From positions 124,001 through 188,000 of the forward strand of contig NZ_AUAS01000014.1 of the NCBI RefSeq assembly GCF_000428845.1: a stretch of DNA of 64,000 nucleotides. The letters run 5' to 3'. This DNA comes from Dyadobacter alkalitolerans DSM 23607. GTDB taxonomy: Bacteria; Bacteroidota; Bacteroidia; Cytophagales; Spirosomataceae. Below are positions 33,439 to 41,726 of the stretch, piece by piece. The notes under the pieces were generated by a model. That model saw nothing but the letters and a program-made list of their open reading frames with translations. It had not been told where the DNA came from and made no database searches. Position 1 is the stretch's first letter, and each line of letters begins with the position of its first letter. The translations under genes were made by a program, and so were the position numbers.

Positions 33439-34683
33439 ATGTCACGACGAACCATCCAGTCGCTCACCGTTTTTTCTGCCCTGCTCATCATTGGTGTGGT
33501 GATCACGCAGATCTATTGGGTAAAGCAGGCGCTGGACCTCAGGCACAGGGAATTTAACCAGAATGCGCACGTCGCATTGCAGGACGTGGCGACCAAGCTT
33601 GCGAAGGTGAATGGCGTTATGCAAAGCGTCAACCCGGTGGAGCAGCTATCGCCGCAATATTTTCTCGTAAATACCAACGCGACTACGCAGCCGGAACTCC
33701 TCGAAAATTTTATCAAAGACAGTTTTCAAAAAAATAACCTGATCACCGATTTTGAAGTCGGGATTTATGATTGTACGACCAACCGGATGCGCTATGGCAT
33801 GTCGCTGAGCACCAAAAACAATGATAAAATCCCCACGCCGACTTCGAATTGGATCAAAACCGATAAGTATCCCTACTATTTCGGCGTGCGTTTTCCCGAG
33901 CAGGACAGTTATTTTGCCGGCACCATCAATGGCGCAATCTGGTCTTCTGTGCTGGTTTTGGTGGCGGTCTCGTTTTTTGCTTATGCGCTTTTTGTGATTT
34001 TAAGACAAAAACAATTGTCGGAAGTGCAGCGGGATTTTGTCAATAATATGACGCACGAGCTGCAAACGCCCATTTCGACGATTCGCATTGCGGCGGATGT
34101 TCTCAACTCGGACAACATTGTAAACCAGCCGAAACGACATCAGAGATACGTTCAGATCGTTCAGGACGAGATTTTGCGGTTGCAGGGACAGGTTGAAATG
34201 GTGCTTTCCATGGCCAAGGCCGAGCGGAATGCATTGACATTACAAAAGGAAGTGATGCGCGCGGAAGACATTATCGAATCGGTTTTGCTGCCTTTTGAAA
34301 ACAAAATAACCTTCCTGAACAAAGCTGAGAACACATTGATCGAAGCGGACCCGTTCCATTTCAGATGTATGATCAACAACCTGATTGATAATGCATTAAA
34401 ATATTCCAATGACACTCCGGACGTAAGGATTGAAACCTATAATAAAGGCAAATGTCTGTTTATAGCGGTTCAGGACCATGGCATCGGGATTGCACCGGAA
34501 TATCGCAAGAAAATTTTCAACCAGTTTTTCCGCGTTCCTTATGGCGATGTGCATAATGCGAAAGGGTTCGGCATCGGCCTCAGTTATGTAAAACAGATCG
34601 TCCGGTCGCATAACTGGAAACTGGACCTGGAAAGCGAACTGGGAAAGGGAAGCACATTTAAAATATCAATTCCTCAGAAATAA
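33439..34683 (+). CDS. Sensor histidine kinase
   Basis: 414 residues. TM1 about 8-28, a periplasmic sensor of about 135 residues, TM2 about 166-188, then HisKA with phospho-acceptor His206 in NNMTHELQTPIST, and HATPase_c with NLIDNALKYS (N box), DHGIGIAPE (G1) and GFGIGLSYVK (G2). No HAMP or PAS is seen; the kinase follows TM2 almost directly. It is transcribed with the response regulator gene six bases downstream. The signal is unknown. Confidence 0.95.
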   Translation: MSRRTIQSLTVFSALLIIGVVITQIYWVKQALDLRHREFNQNAHVALQDVATKLAKVNGVMQSVNPVEQLSPQYFLVNTNATTQPELLENFIKDSFQKNNLITDFEVGIYDCTTNRMRYGMSLSTKNNDKIPTPTSNWIKTDKYPYYFGVRFPEQDSYFAGTINGAIWSSVLVLVAVSFFAYALFVILRQKQLSEVQRDFVNNMTHELQTPISTIRIAADVLNSDNIVNQPKRHQRYVQIVQDEILRLQGQVEMVLSMAKAERNALTLQKEVMRAEDIIESVLLPFENKITFLNKAENTLIEADPFHFRCMINNLIDNALKYSNDTPDVRIETYNKGKCLFIAVQDHGIGIAPEYRKKIFNQFFRVPYGDVHNAKGFGIGLSYVKQIVRSHNWKLDLESELGKGSTFKISIPQK

Positions 34684-34689
34684 GCCTAA

Positions 34690-35376
34690 ATGAAAAAGCG
34701 AATTTTATACGTAGAAGACGATCCGAACCTGGCATTTGCGACAAAGGATAATCTGGAAGAGTATGAGTATGAAGTAGTGCATGCGCCGGACGGCTTGAAA
34801 GCATTGGAATATTTCGGAAAAGATCATTTCGATATCTGCGTGCTTGATATTATGCTGCCGAAAATGGATGGTTTCACATTGGCCGAAAAAATCCGGAATT
34901 CGGACAGCCAGGTACCCATTCTGTTCCTGACAGCACGGGCTTTGCAGGAAGACAAGATCAAAGGCCTCAAACTCGGCGCGGACGATTATATCACCAAACC
35001 ATTCAGCATTGAAGAGCTCAAATTGCGGATTGACGTTTTCCTTAGACGCAGCAAATCGGAGCAGCCGCTGGCAAGCAAAGCAGATTCCAGCAAGGTCGGT
35101 AAATACACATTTGACTTTCAAAAACTGACATTGGCTATCAATGGAAGCAGCCAGAACCTGACATTCCGGGAAGCAGAAGTGCTGAAATATCTCGCCGAAA
35201 GACCCGATCAGGTCATTCGGAGGGATGAGCTGCTGAAAGCAATTTGGGGTGATGACGATTATTTTATGGGCCGGAGCCTGGATGTGTTTATTTCAAGGCT
35301 AAGGAAATATTTATCGGCCGATCCCGACATTAAAATTGATAATATTCATGGCGTAGGGTTCAGAATGAGGTGGTAA
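34690..35376 (+). CDS. OmpR-family response regulator
   Basis: 228 residues. Receiver domain with Asp10, Asp11, phospho-acceptor Asp53 in VLDIMLPKMDG and Lys103 in ITKPFS, followed by a winged-helix DNA-binding domain (about 130-228: LTFREAEVLKYLAERP, RSLDVFISRLRKYL). It receives phosphate from the histidine kinase six bases upstream. The closest well-known relative in the phylum is RprY-type regulators; that is family-level resemblance only. Confidence 0.95.
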   Translation: MKKRILYVEDDPNLAFATKDNLEEYEYEVVHAPDGLKALEYFGKDHFDICVLDIMLPKMDGFTLAEKIRNSDSQVPILFLTARALQEDKIKGLKLGADDYITKPFSIEELKLRIDVFLRRSKSEQPLASKADSSKVGKYTFDFQKLTLAINGSSQNLTFREAEVLKYLAERPDQVIRRDELLKAIWGDDDYFMGRSLDVFISRLRKYLSADPDIKIDNIHGVGFRMRW

Positions 35377-35410
35377 TGCGGTATTTTTTGAAAATTTCTT
35401 TTGTCAGAGT

Positions 35411-35441
35411 TTGGTCACGAAAAATTAATTGCGCATCTTTG
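35411..35441 (+). promoter_or_regulatory. Promoter of rpmB
   Basis: TTG at 35411-35413 and CATCTTTG at 35434-35441, 20 bases apart; the -7 box is 7 of 8 to TAnnTTTG. Start of transcription would lie about 22 bases before the rpmB ATG. Confidence 0.65.
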
Positions 35442-35469
35442 CACCCTCATTTGGAAAAAAAGTAAGGTT

Positions 35470-35709
35470 ATGGCTAAGGTTTGTCAAATTACAGGTAAAA
35501 GAACTCGCGTTGGAAATAACGTTTCTCACGCTAACAATAAAACAAAGCGTAAATTCTTCCCGAATTTGCAAAAGAAACGTTTCTTCCTTCCTTCGACAGG
35601 AGAGTGGGTTACGTTGAAAGTAGCAACATCTGCACTTCGTACTATCAACAAGAATGGTATTGAAGCAACGATTCAAAAAGCATACGACAAAGGAACGCTT
35701 ACGTTCTAA
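35470..35709 (+). CDS. rpmB: 50S ribosomal protein L28
   Basis: 79 residues from the ATG at 35470 (MAKVCQITGKRTRVGNNVSHANNK), the family start; longer in-frame extension upstream is not coding. L28 is a late-assembling large-subunit protein. It has its own promoter and a strong terminator, so it is monocistronic. In many Bacteroidota it leads an rpmB-rpmG-DUF4295 cluster; here rpmG and the DUF4295 gene are 22 kb away on the other strand. Confidence 0.97.
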   Translation: MAKVCQITGKRTRVGNNVSHANNKTKRKFFPNLQKKRFFLPSTGEWVTLKVATSALRTINKNGIEATIQKAYDKGTLTF

Positions 35710-35726
35710 AAATATTTACGAGTTTT

Positions 35727-35760
35727 AAAAAGGACTTCTCCTATCCGGGAAGTCCTTTTT
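35727..35760 (+). terminator. Intrinsic terminator after rpmB
   Basis: Perfect 12-bp stem aaaaaggacttc/gaagtcctttttt with a T run; 17 bases past the stop. Confidence 0.85.
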
Positions 35761-35797
35761 TCATGCATCGTGCACACCCCTGATAACGATCGCAGGC

Positions 35798-36289
35798 ATG
35801 GCTTCCGCTAACAGCATTTTTCTTTCGCTAGGCTCAAATCTGGGCGACAGGCAGGCAGTGCTTGCATTGGCGACGGAACAAATCGCAAACAGAGTCGGCA
35901 CCATATCCAGCGAATCTTCGGTGTATGAAACAGAACCCTGGGGCCTGGCCGATCAGCCCGCGTTCCTGAACCAGGTGATCCGCGTGGAAACCGCCTTGGC
36001 TCCCGAGGAAGTTTTGCGGATCATCCTCGACATTGAGCACGAGCTTGGCCGCGTTCGTTACGAGCGCTGGGGAGCCCGCGTGATTGACATTGACCTGCTG
36101 TATTACAATGCGTTGCTGCTCAACAGCGCCCGCCTCACATTACCCCATCCACGCCTTCAAGACCGCCGTTTTAACCTGATCCCACTGGTCGAAATTGCGC
36201 CTGACTATATAAACCCGCTTCTGAAAAAAACGTCACTCGAATTATTGCAAATGTGTACGGATAACGGGGTTGTGTCAAAAGTTTCGTGA
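35798..36289 (+). CDS. folK: 2-amino-4-hydroxy-6-hydroxymethyldihydropteridine pyrophosphokinase
   Basis: 163 residues, cytosolic. Transfers pyrophosphate from ATP to the folate pterin precursor. FLSLGSNLGDR at the start, the VYETEPWG pterin-binding loop, the NQVIRVET strand, and the RWGARVIDIDLLYY signature with both Mg-binding Asp; LPHPRLQDRRFNLIPL completes the family pattern. The ATG at 35798 gives normal length. Confidence 0.96.
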   Translation: MASANSIFLSLGSNLGDRQAVLALATEQIANRVGTISSESSVYETEPWGLADQPAFLNQVIRVETALAPEEVLRIILDIEHELGRVRYERWGARVIDIDLLYYNALLLNSARLTLPHPRLQDRRFNLIPLVEIAPDYINPLLKKTSLELLQMCTDNGVVSKVS

Positions 36290-36496
36290 AAAAATACTAT
36301 TTCTTGTGAGGCCTCCGATTTTTTAAGTTTTGGCCATTTATTCCATTTTTAGGCGAGTTCATCACTTTTTTCTACCATATTAAGTTGATTAACACGTGCT
36401 TTGTCGGCTCCTGGAATTAGGTTCAAAAAAACTTTTAAAGAATTTAAAGAGGGTATACGTCTCTAAGGTTGTCATCAGAATAGGAAAAGTTCAATA

Positions 36497-38878
36497 ATGA
36501 AATTAAAGCCCATGAAAAACAAATTACTCGTTCCATTCATTTTCTCGCTCTTTTTTTGTGTCAGCGTGTTTGCGCAGAACCGGCACACGGTTAGCGGTTA
36601 TGTCAAAGACCAGTCAAATGGTGAAGGCCTTATCGGGGTTTCTGTCTACGTTCGGGAAGCCGAAACTGGCGTGGTGACCAATCCATACGGGTTTTATTCC
36701 CTAACCTTGCCCGAGGGAAATTACACGCTTGTGTTCACCTATATAGGTTATCAGAAATCGGAAAAGCAGGTCACTTTGGATGCAGACAAAACGGTCAGCA
36801 TTGAAATGTCTGACGAAAGCACTGATTTGCAGGAAGTCACAATCTCGACACAAAAGGAAGACGAGAATGTGAAGAGCATTGAAATGTCTGTGAACAAGGT
36901 GGAAATGAAAACGATCCGCAAAATGCCCGCATTATTAGGCGAGGTGGATCTGATCCGCAGCATTCAGTTATTGCCTGGTGTGACTTCCGTAGGCGAAGGC
37001 GCTTCCGGGTTTAATGTCCGGGGCGGCGATATTTCCCAAAACCTCGTGCTGCTGGACGAAGCGCCGGTTTATAACTCATCCCATTTGTTCGGCTTCTTTT
37101 CGGTTTTCAATCCCGATGCAGTTAAGGACGTGAAGCTGATCAAAGGCGGAATTCCTTCGCTTTACGGTGGCCGGATCTCTTCCATTCTGGATGTTAGAAT
37201 GAAGGAGGGGAATGCCAAAAAACGGGAGATCAATGGCGGGATCGGGACTATTTTTTCCAGATTGACTTACGAACAGCCTTTTGCGAAAGGGAAAGGCTCA
37301 TTCATTGTAGCCGGTCGTCGTTCCTACATTGATGTTTTGGCAAAACCATTTTTGAATTCTGACCTGAGAGATTCCAAGTTCTATTTCTACGATCTGACGG
37401 CCAAAGTGAATTATCAGATAGGCGATAAGGACACATTCTTTGCGTCGGGTTATTTTGGGAAAGATGTGTTTGGTGGAGGTGACTTTGGTTTCGGATGGGG
37501 CAATGCAACGGCTACGGCTCGGTGGAACCACATTTTTTCCAACAAATTGTTCATGAACCTGACGGGTTATTACAGCAACTACGATTACAATCTGGGCCAG
37601 AACCAGAACAAGCCGGATGCGAAAGACAAGTTTGACTGGAAATCAAAGATCATCAGTACAAGCATTAAGCCCGATTTTACATTCTATATCACGCCCAACA
37701 ACCAGCTGACATTCGGCGGTCAATATATTTACTATGATACACGCCCCGGGAAAGCCATTGCCGTTTCGGAAGGTGAAAACACAGACATTAGTTTAGATCC
37801 GCGTTATGCCGACGAATCTGCATTATATATAGGTAACGAGCAGAAGTTGGGGGATAAGATTTCGCTTCAATATGGCGTGCGTTATTCCTATTTCAGGAGC
37901 TTAGGGCCGGGCACGGAATATGATTATCTGGAAGTGGATAAAGGGCAGCGTAAGTTTCCCATGTTTCCCGGCAAAACCTATAAAAAGGGAGACGTGATCA
38001 AAAGTTACGGAAACTGGGAGCCACGGGCATCTTTGAACATTGGGTTGACGTCCAATGCGTCAATCAAAGCCAGCTATAACCGCACCGCGCAATATCTGCA
38101 TTTGCTATCCAACACAGCTGCTAGTTCCCCGCTGGATGTCTGGACGCTGAGCTCGGTCAACATTGCGCCGGAAAAAGCGGATCAGGTTGCATTAGGCTGG
38201 TTTCAGAATTTCAATAACAATATGTATGAAGCATCGGTTGAGGTGTATTTCAAAAAACTTTATAACCAGATCGATTACGTTCCAGGCTCGGAGTTGCTGC
38301 TGAATGAGTTCGTAGCAGGCGACCTGCTTTTTGGAAAAGGCCGTGCCTATGGTGCCGAATTTTATTTGAAAAAGAACAAAGGCAAGCTTACAGGCTGGAT
38401 CAGCTACACCTTATCAAGAACAGAAAGGATGGTGGAGACCATTAACAACAACGACTGGTTCCCTGCAAGATTTGACAAACCGCATAACTTCACTTCCGTT
38501 GCGATTTATGAAATGAGCAAAAGGCTGTCGCTTTCGGCCAACTTTACCATTACCTCGGGCACACCTGCAACATTCCCTACAAATCGTTACGAATGGGGAG
38601 GCTGGCCGATCGGGAATAATTATGATGGTGCGAGAAACAATAACCGAATTCCGGCTTACCACCGCCTGGATCTGGCGGCTACGCTGAAATCCAAGAGGAA
38701 ATTGTTCAAAGTAGGCCAGGGCGAATATGTGTTCTCTGTTTACAATGTGTACAACCGTCGCAATCCGTTCTCGGTTTACACCCGCGCCAATGAAGATACG
38801 CCGCTTAAAACGGAAGCGGTCCGCTATTCGGTTATTGGCAATTTCATTCCTGCTATCACTTATAATTTCAAGTTTTAA
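36497..38878 (+). CDS. TonB-dependent receptor with N-terminal carboxypeptidase-like domain
   Basis: 793 residues. Signal peptide (about 1-31, ending VFAQ), a CarboxypepD_reg-like domain (about 32-112: HTVSGYVKDQSNGEGLIGVSV), plug domain (about 130-245: LPGVTSVGEGASGFNVRGG, VLLDEAPVYNSSHLFGFFSVF) and a beta barrel to the C-terminal Phe in ITYNFKF. Outer-membrane uptake powered by TonB; the ligand is unknown. The next gene, 23 bases on, encodes a DUF4249 lipoprotein that probably sits on it, in a SusC/SusD-like fashion. An alternative start at 36512 (MKNKLL) would shorten it by five residues. Confidence 0.93.
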   Translation: MKLKPMKNKLLVPFIFSLFFCVSVFAQNRHTVSGYVKDQSNGEGLIGVSVYVREAETGVVTNPYGFYSLTLPEGNYTLVFTYIGYQKSEKQVTLDADKTVSIEMSDESTDLQEVTISTQKEDENVKSIEMSVNKVEMKTIRKMPALLGEVDLIRSIQLLPGVTSVGEGASGFNVRGGDISQNLVLLDEAPVYNSSHLFGFFSVFNPDAVKDVKLIKGGIPSLYGGRISSILDVRMKEGNAKKREINGGIGTIFSRLTYEQPFAKGKGSFIVAGRRSYIDVLAKPFLNSDLRDSKFYFYDLTAKVNYQIGDKDTFFASGYFGKDVFGGGDFGFGWGNATATARWNHIFSNKLFMNLTGYYSNYDYNLGQNQNKPDAKDKFDWKSKIISTSIKPDFTFYITPNNQLTFGGQYIYYDTRPGKAIAVSEGENTDISLDPRYADESALYIGNEQKLGDKISLQYGVRYSYFRSLGPGTEYDYLEVDKGQRKFPMFPGKTYKKGDVIKSYGNWEPRASLNIGLTSNASIKASYNRTAQYLHLLSNTAASSPLDVWTLSSVNIAPEKADQVALGWFQNFNNNMYEASVEVYFKKLYNQIDYVPGSELLLNEFVAGDLLFGKGRAYGAEFYLKKNKGKLTGWISYTLSRTERMVETINNNDWFPARFDKPHNFTSVAIYEMSKRLSLSANFTITSGTPATFPTNRYEWGGWPIGNNYDGARNNNRIPAYHRLDLAATLKSKRKLFKVGQGEYVFSVYNVYNRRNPFSVYTRANEDTPLKTEAVRYSVIGNFIPAITYNFKF

Positions 38879-38901
38879 AAGAGATCAAATCCACCACATT
38901 G

Positions 38902-39855
38902 ATGAAAATCATAGCCATGAGACAATTCAATAAAATTTCAAATATCAAGCATTACGGGCTGTTATCTTTGTTTTTTGCCATGTTCGTGGCACTTACAGGC
39001 TGCGAGGACGTGATAGATCTGGACACAAAAACAGGGCCGGAACAGCTTGTTGTAGACGGCTGGATTACCAATGAGGCCGGCCCGCAGACGATCAAACTTT
39101 CCTGGTCGGCCAGTTACTTTAATAATGGTCCGGCAAAGCCTGTTTTAGGTGCAACAGTGACGGTTACCGATGATAAGGGAAAGATCTATCAGTTTGAAGA
39201 TTTAGCTGGAAATGGTCAGTATGTTTGGGGAAAGACCAATGCAGACACACTGGGGCATGTAGGAAGAACTTACAATTTGAAGATCGTTAGTGAGGCTGCC
39301 ACTTACACGGCATCCAGCGAACTGAAACGCGTTCCACAAGTCGATTCCATCGTTTATCGTAAAGAAAAATTACCATTCGAGCCTGATAAGGGGCCAAAAG
39401 AAGGATATGTTGCTCAGTTTTACGCACGTGACTTCGTAGGCGAAGGAGACACTTACTGGATAAAGCCGCTAATCAATGGAAAACCGAAAGTGGAGAAAGC
39501 AGTCACCATTTCCATTGCCTATGATGCTGCATTCGGATCGGGTGCTCCTTCGGATGGGTTGATTTTCATCCTTCCCATCCGCGAATCCATTACAACAGAC
39601 TCCCTTTACTCGGCCGGGGCATCCGTTGGTGTCGAATTGCACAGCATCACAAACGAAACCTTTGAATATCTGAAACAAATCCGCGAGCAGGCCGCAAACG
39701 GAGGACTTTTCGCTGTCCCAATCTCGAATATTAAGTCCAATGTTGTGAACGCCGATCCAAAAGGCCCCAGGGCACTTGGTTTGTTCGGCGCTTCCGCAGT
39801 AAGCAGGAAAGAAGCGATTATTGATCCCGAAAAGGCGCGTCCGGACGAAGATTAA
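38902..39855 (+). CDS. DUF4249 domain lipoprotein
   Basis: 317 residues from the ATG at 38902 (a TTG just upstream is less likely; ATG 38917 also possible). Lipobox LTGC near residue 35, then beta-rich PEQLVVDGWITNEAGPQTIKLSWSAS and GATVTVTDDKGK, the start of DUF4249. The family is regularly found next to TonB-dependent receptors with a carboxypeptidase-like N-terminus in Bacteroidota and is thought to help substrate capture. The receptor upstream is 23 bases away, and a terminator follows, so the pair forms one unit. Confidence 0.88.
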   Translation: MKIIAMRQFNKISNIKHYGLLSLFFAMFVALTGCEDVIDLDTKTGPEQLVVDGWITNEAGPQTIKLSWSASYFNNGPAKPVLGATVTVTDDKGKIYQFEDLAGNGQYVWGKTNADTLGHVGRTYNLKIVSEAATYTASSELKRVPQVDSIVYRKEKLPFEPDKGPKEGYVAQFYARDFVGEGDTYWIKPLINGKPKVEKAVTISIAYDAAFGSGAPSDGLIFILPIRESITTDSLYSAGASVGVELHSITNETFEYLKQIREQAANGGLFAVPISNIKSNVVNADPKGPRALGLFGASAVSRKEAIIDPEKARPDED

Positions 39856-39875
39856 TTTCTTTAAAAACACTGCTG

Positions 39876-39906
39876 ATCCACTGGTAAACGCGTTTTGCCA
39901 GTGGAT
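39876..39906 (+). terminator. Intrinsic terminator after the receptor/DUF4249 pair
   Basis: Stem atccactgg/ccagtggat, which continues inward with A-T pairs (taaa/tttt), followed by tttttgtt. Confidence 0.8.
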
Positions 39907-39938
39907 TTTTGTTATATTTCATTTTTATAAACAATAGT

Positions 39939-41057
39939 ATGAAACAGAATATCCTGATCCTCCTCGTTCTCTTTTCAATGCCGGTTCTTGCTCAAAAGCG
40001 GGCTCGCGAACTAGGCATCCAGATCGGCGTATTGCCAACCGGCGCGCTCAATGCGATTACAGATGTTGCGGGTGTAAAAGTTGGGCAGGTGACATTGCGG
40101 GAGGGCGCAGATGTGCGTACAGGTGTGACGGCGATCATCCCACATGATGGGAATATTTTTCAGGCAAAAGTGCCGGCGGCAATCTATATCGGCAACGGCT
40201 TCGGCAAACTGACAGGTTATTCACAAGTAGAGGAACTGGGCACCATTGAAACGCCTATTTTGCTTACTAATACATTAAGTGTTCCCACCGTCTCCGACGC
40301 CATCATTGACTGGACGTTGGGACAGCCTGGAAATGAGAATGTCAGGTCCTTAAATCCGGTTGTAGGAGAAACCAATGATGGTTTTCTGAACGACATTCGG
40401 GGTCGTCACGTGCGCAAGGAGCATGTACTCAACGCATTGGCGCAAGCGCAAAACGGCCCGGTTGCAGAAGGAAATGTGGGCGCAGGGACAGGGACAGTTT
40501 GTTTTAATTTCAAAGGTGGAATCGGAACGGCATCCCGGAAGCTTCCTGCCAACCTTGGCGGTTACACCGTTGGTGTTTTGGTGCAAACTAATTTTGGGGG
40601 TGTCCTGAAAGTCAATGGCGTCCCGGTGGGAGAGGAGCTTGGCAAATTTGCCTTCAAAGAACAGCTCGATAAAACCTCCGACGGCTCATGTATGATCGTG
40701 GTGGCGACGGACGCGCCACTGGACGCTAGGAATTTGAAAAGGCTTGCCAAAAGAGCGATTATGGGCCTGGCACAAACGGGCGGGATTGCATCCAATGGCA
40801 GCGGTGATTATGTCATCGCATTTTCCACGGCCAATCGCATGCTGCATGAAATGCCCGAACGCACTTATGGCGCAACTTATCTTCATAACGATGCTATTAG
40901 CCCGCTTTTCCTATCCGTTATTGAGTCTACTGAGGAAGCCATTATCAATTCTCTCGTGATGGCGCAGACCATGGAAGGAACCCAGGGACACAAAGTTGAA
41001 GAACTTCCCAAAGAGCAGCTTCTCGAAATCATGAAGAAGTACGGCAGATTAAAATAA
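39939..41057 (+). CDS. P1-family (DmpA-like) aminopeptidase, exported
   Basis: 372 residues from the ATG at 39939 with a signal peptide (to about 19, MPVLAQ). Family S58/P1 of self-processing N-terminal nucleophile hydrolases, the L-aminopeptidase/D-esterase DmpA type. Present are ITDVAGVKVGQVTL, GNVGAGTGT, the KGGIGTASR stretch, LVQTNFGG and the DGSCMIVVATDAPLD segment. The family cleaves itself before Ser250; here Gly249-Ser250 falls at exactly this point and would expose the nucleophile. It probably hydrolyses peptides in the periplasm. Transcribed alone. Confidence 0.9.
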   Translation: MKQNILILLVLFSMPVLAQKRARELGIQIGVLPTGALNAITDVAGVKVGQVTLREGADVRTGVTAIIPHDGNIFQAKVPAAIYIGNGFGKLTGYSQVEELGTIETPILLTNTLSVPTVSDAIIDWTLGQPGNENVRSLNPVVGETNDGFLNDIRGRHVRKEHVLNALAQAQNGPVAEGNVGAGTGTVCFNFKGGIGTASRKLPANLGGYTVGVLVQTNFGGVLKVNGVPVGEELGKFAFKEQLDKTSDGSCMIVVATDAPLDARNLKRLAKRAIMGLAQTGGIASNGSGDYVIAFSTANRMLHEMPERTYGATYLHNDAISPLFLSVIESTEEAIINSLVMAQTMEGTQGHKVEELPKEQLLEIMKKYGRLK

Positions 41058-41158
41058 TGTGGCGCCGGTCGGCCGTGGCGGGTGTGTTTGAAAAAATAGT
41101 TTGCGTTTGTAATTTTTTAGATTAAAATTTGCGGTTTAATAAGAGAACCGGATTCTAA

Positions 41159-41548
41159 GTGAAAGCGCAAAGAGTTATTAATCAGACAATGAGCTTCATG
41201 CTGGCCATCATGCTTTTGATGGTTGCAGGAATGCGTTCATGGTCTGACCAATCGGATTCGGTTCAGAAGCAGTTTGCGCACGCCAAAGAGATTGGTAAGG
41301 ATCTTGCAAAACAAGCTTCCCAATCACCGGACCAAAACCAGGCAAAGGTTAGTGCATTGTCCCTGGACGCGGTTATCACGCCTGCGTTATCATTTGATTT
41401 CTCCCATTACTTCTACTTTTTACCGCAACCTATCTGGCATTTCGTAGCCAGCGAATCGGTTGTTCCGGTTGTTTTTAAGGAATCCGTATTTCTATTTTCC
41501 TATTTCCACCGGATCTTCGGTCGGTTTATAGTCACCAACGCTCCCTGA
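41159..41548 (+). CDS. Small orphan protein, possibly exported
   Basis: 129 residues with no family I recognise. The ORF uses a GTG at 41159; ATG at 41189 would give 119 residues. A hydrophobic segment (about 11-28: MSFMLAIMLLMVAG) resembles a signal peptide or anchor. The rest has a Gln/Lys-rich helix (about 30-62) and a C-terminal aromatic part (FSHYFYFLPQPIWHF...FSYFHRIFGR). It lies 178 bases before secDF in the same direction, which could reflect co-expression. Real gene status is likely but not certain. Confidence 0.5.
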   Translation: MKAQRVINQTMSFMLAIMLLMVAGMRSWSDQSDSVQKQFAHAKEIGKDLAKQASQSPDQNQAKVSALSLDAVITPALSFDFSHYFYFLPQPIWHFVASESVVPVVFKESVFLFSYFHRIFGRFIVTNAP

Positions 41549-41726
41549 TGCTGCATTCAGGGCAGACATTTCGCGGCAAAGCTTATCTGCTTTTGCATTG
41601 ATTTAAGACATTTTACGGGCTTAACAGTCGTTTAAATGTGTTTTTATCAACTTGCTGAGATGAACATTACAGTTCTATCTTCTTCACATTTCAGGAATAT
41701 CATTTCAATTTTTTCAATACATAATA

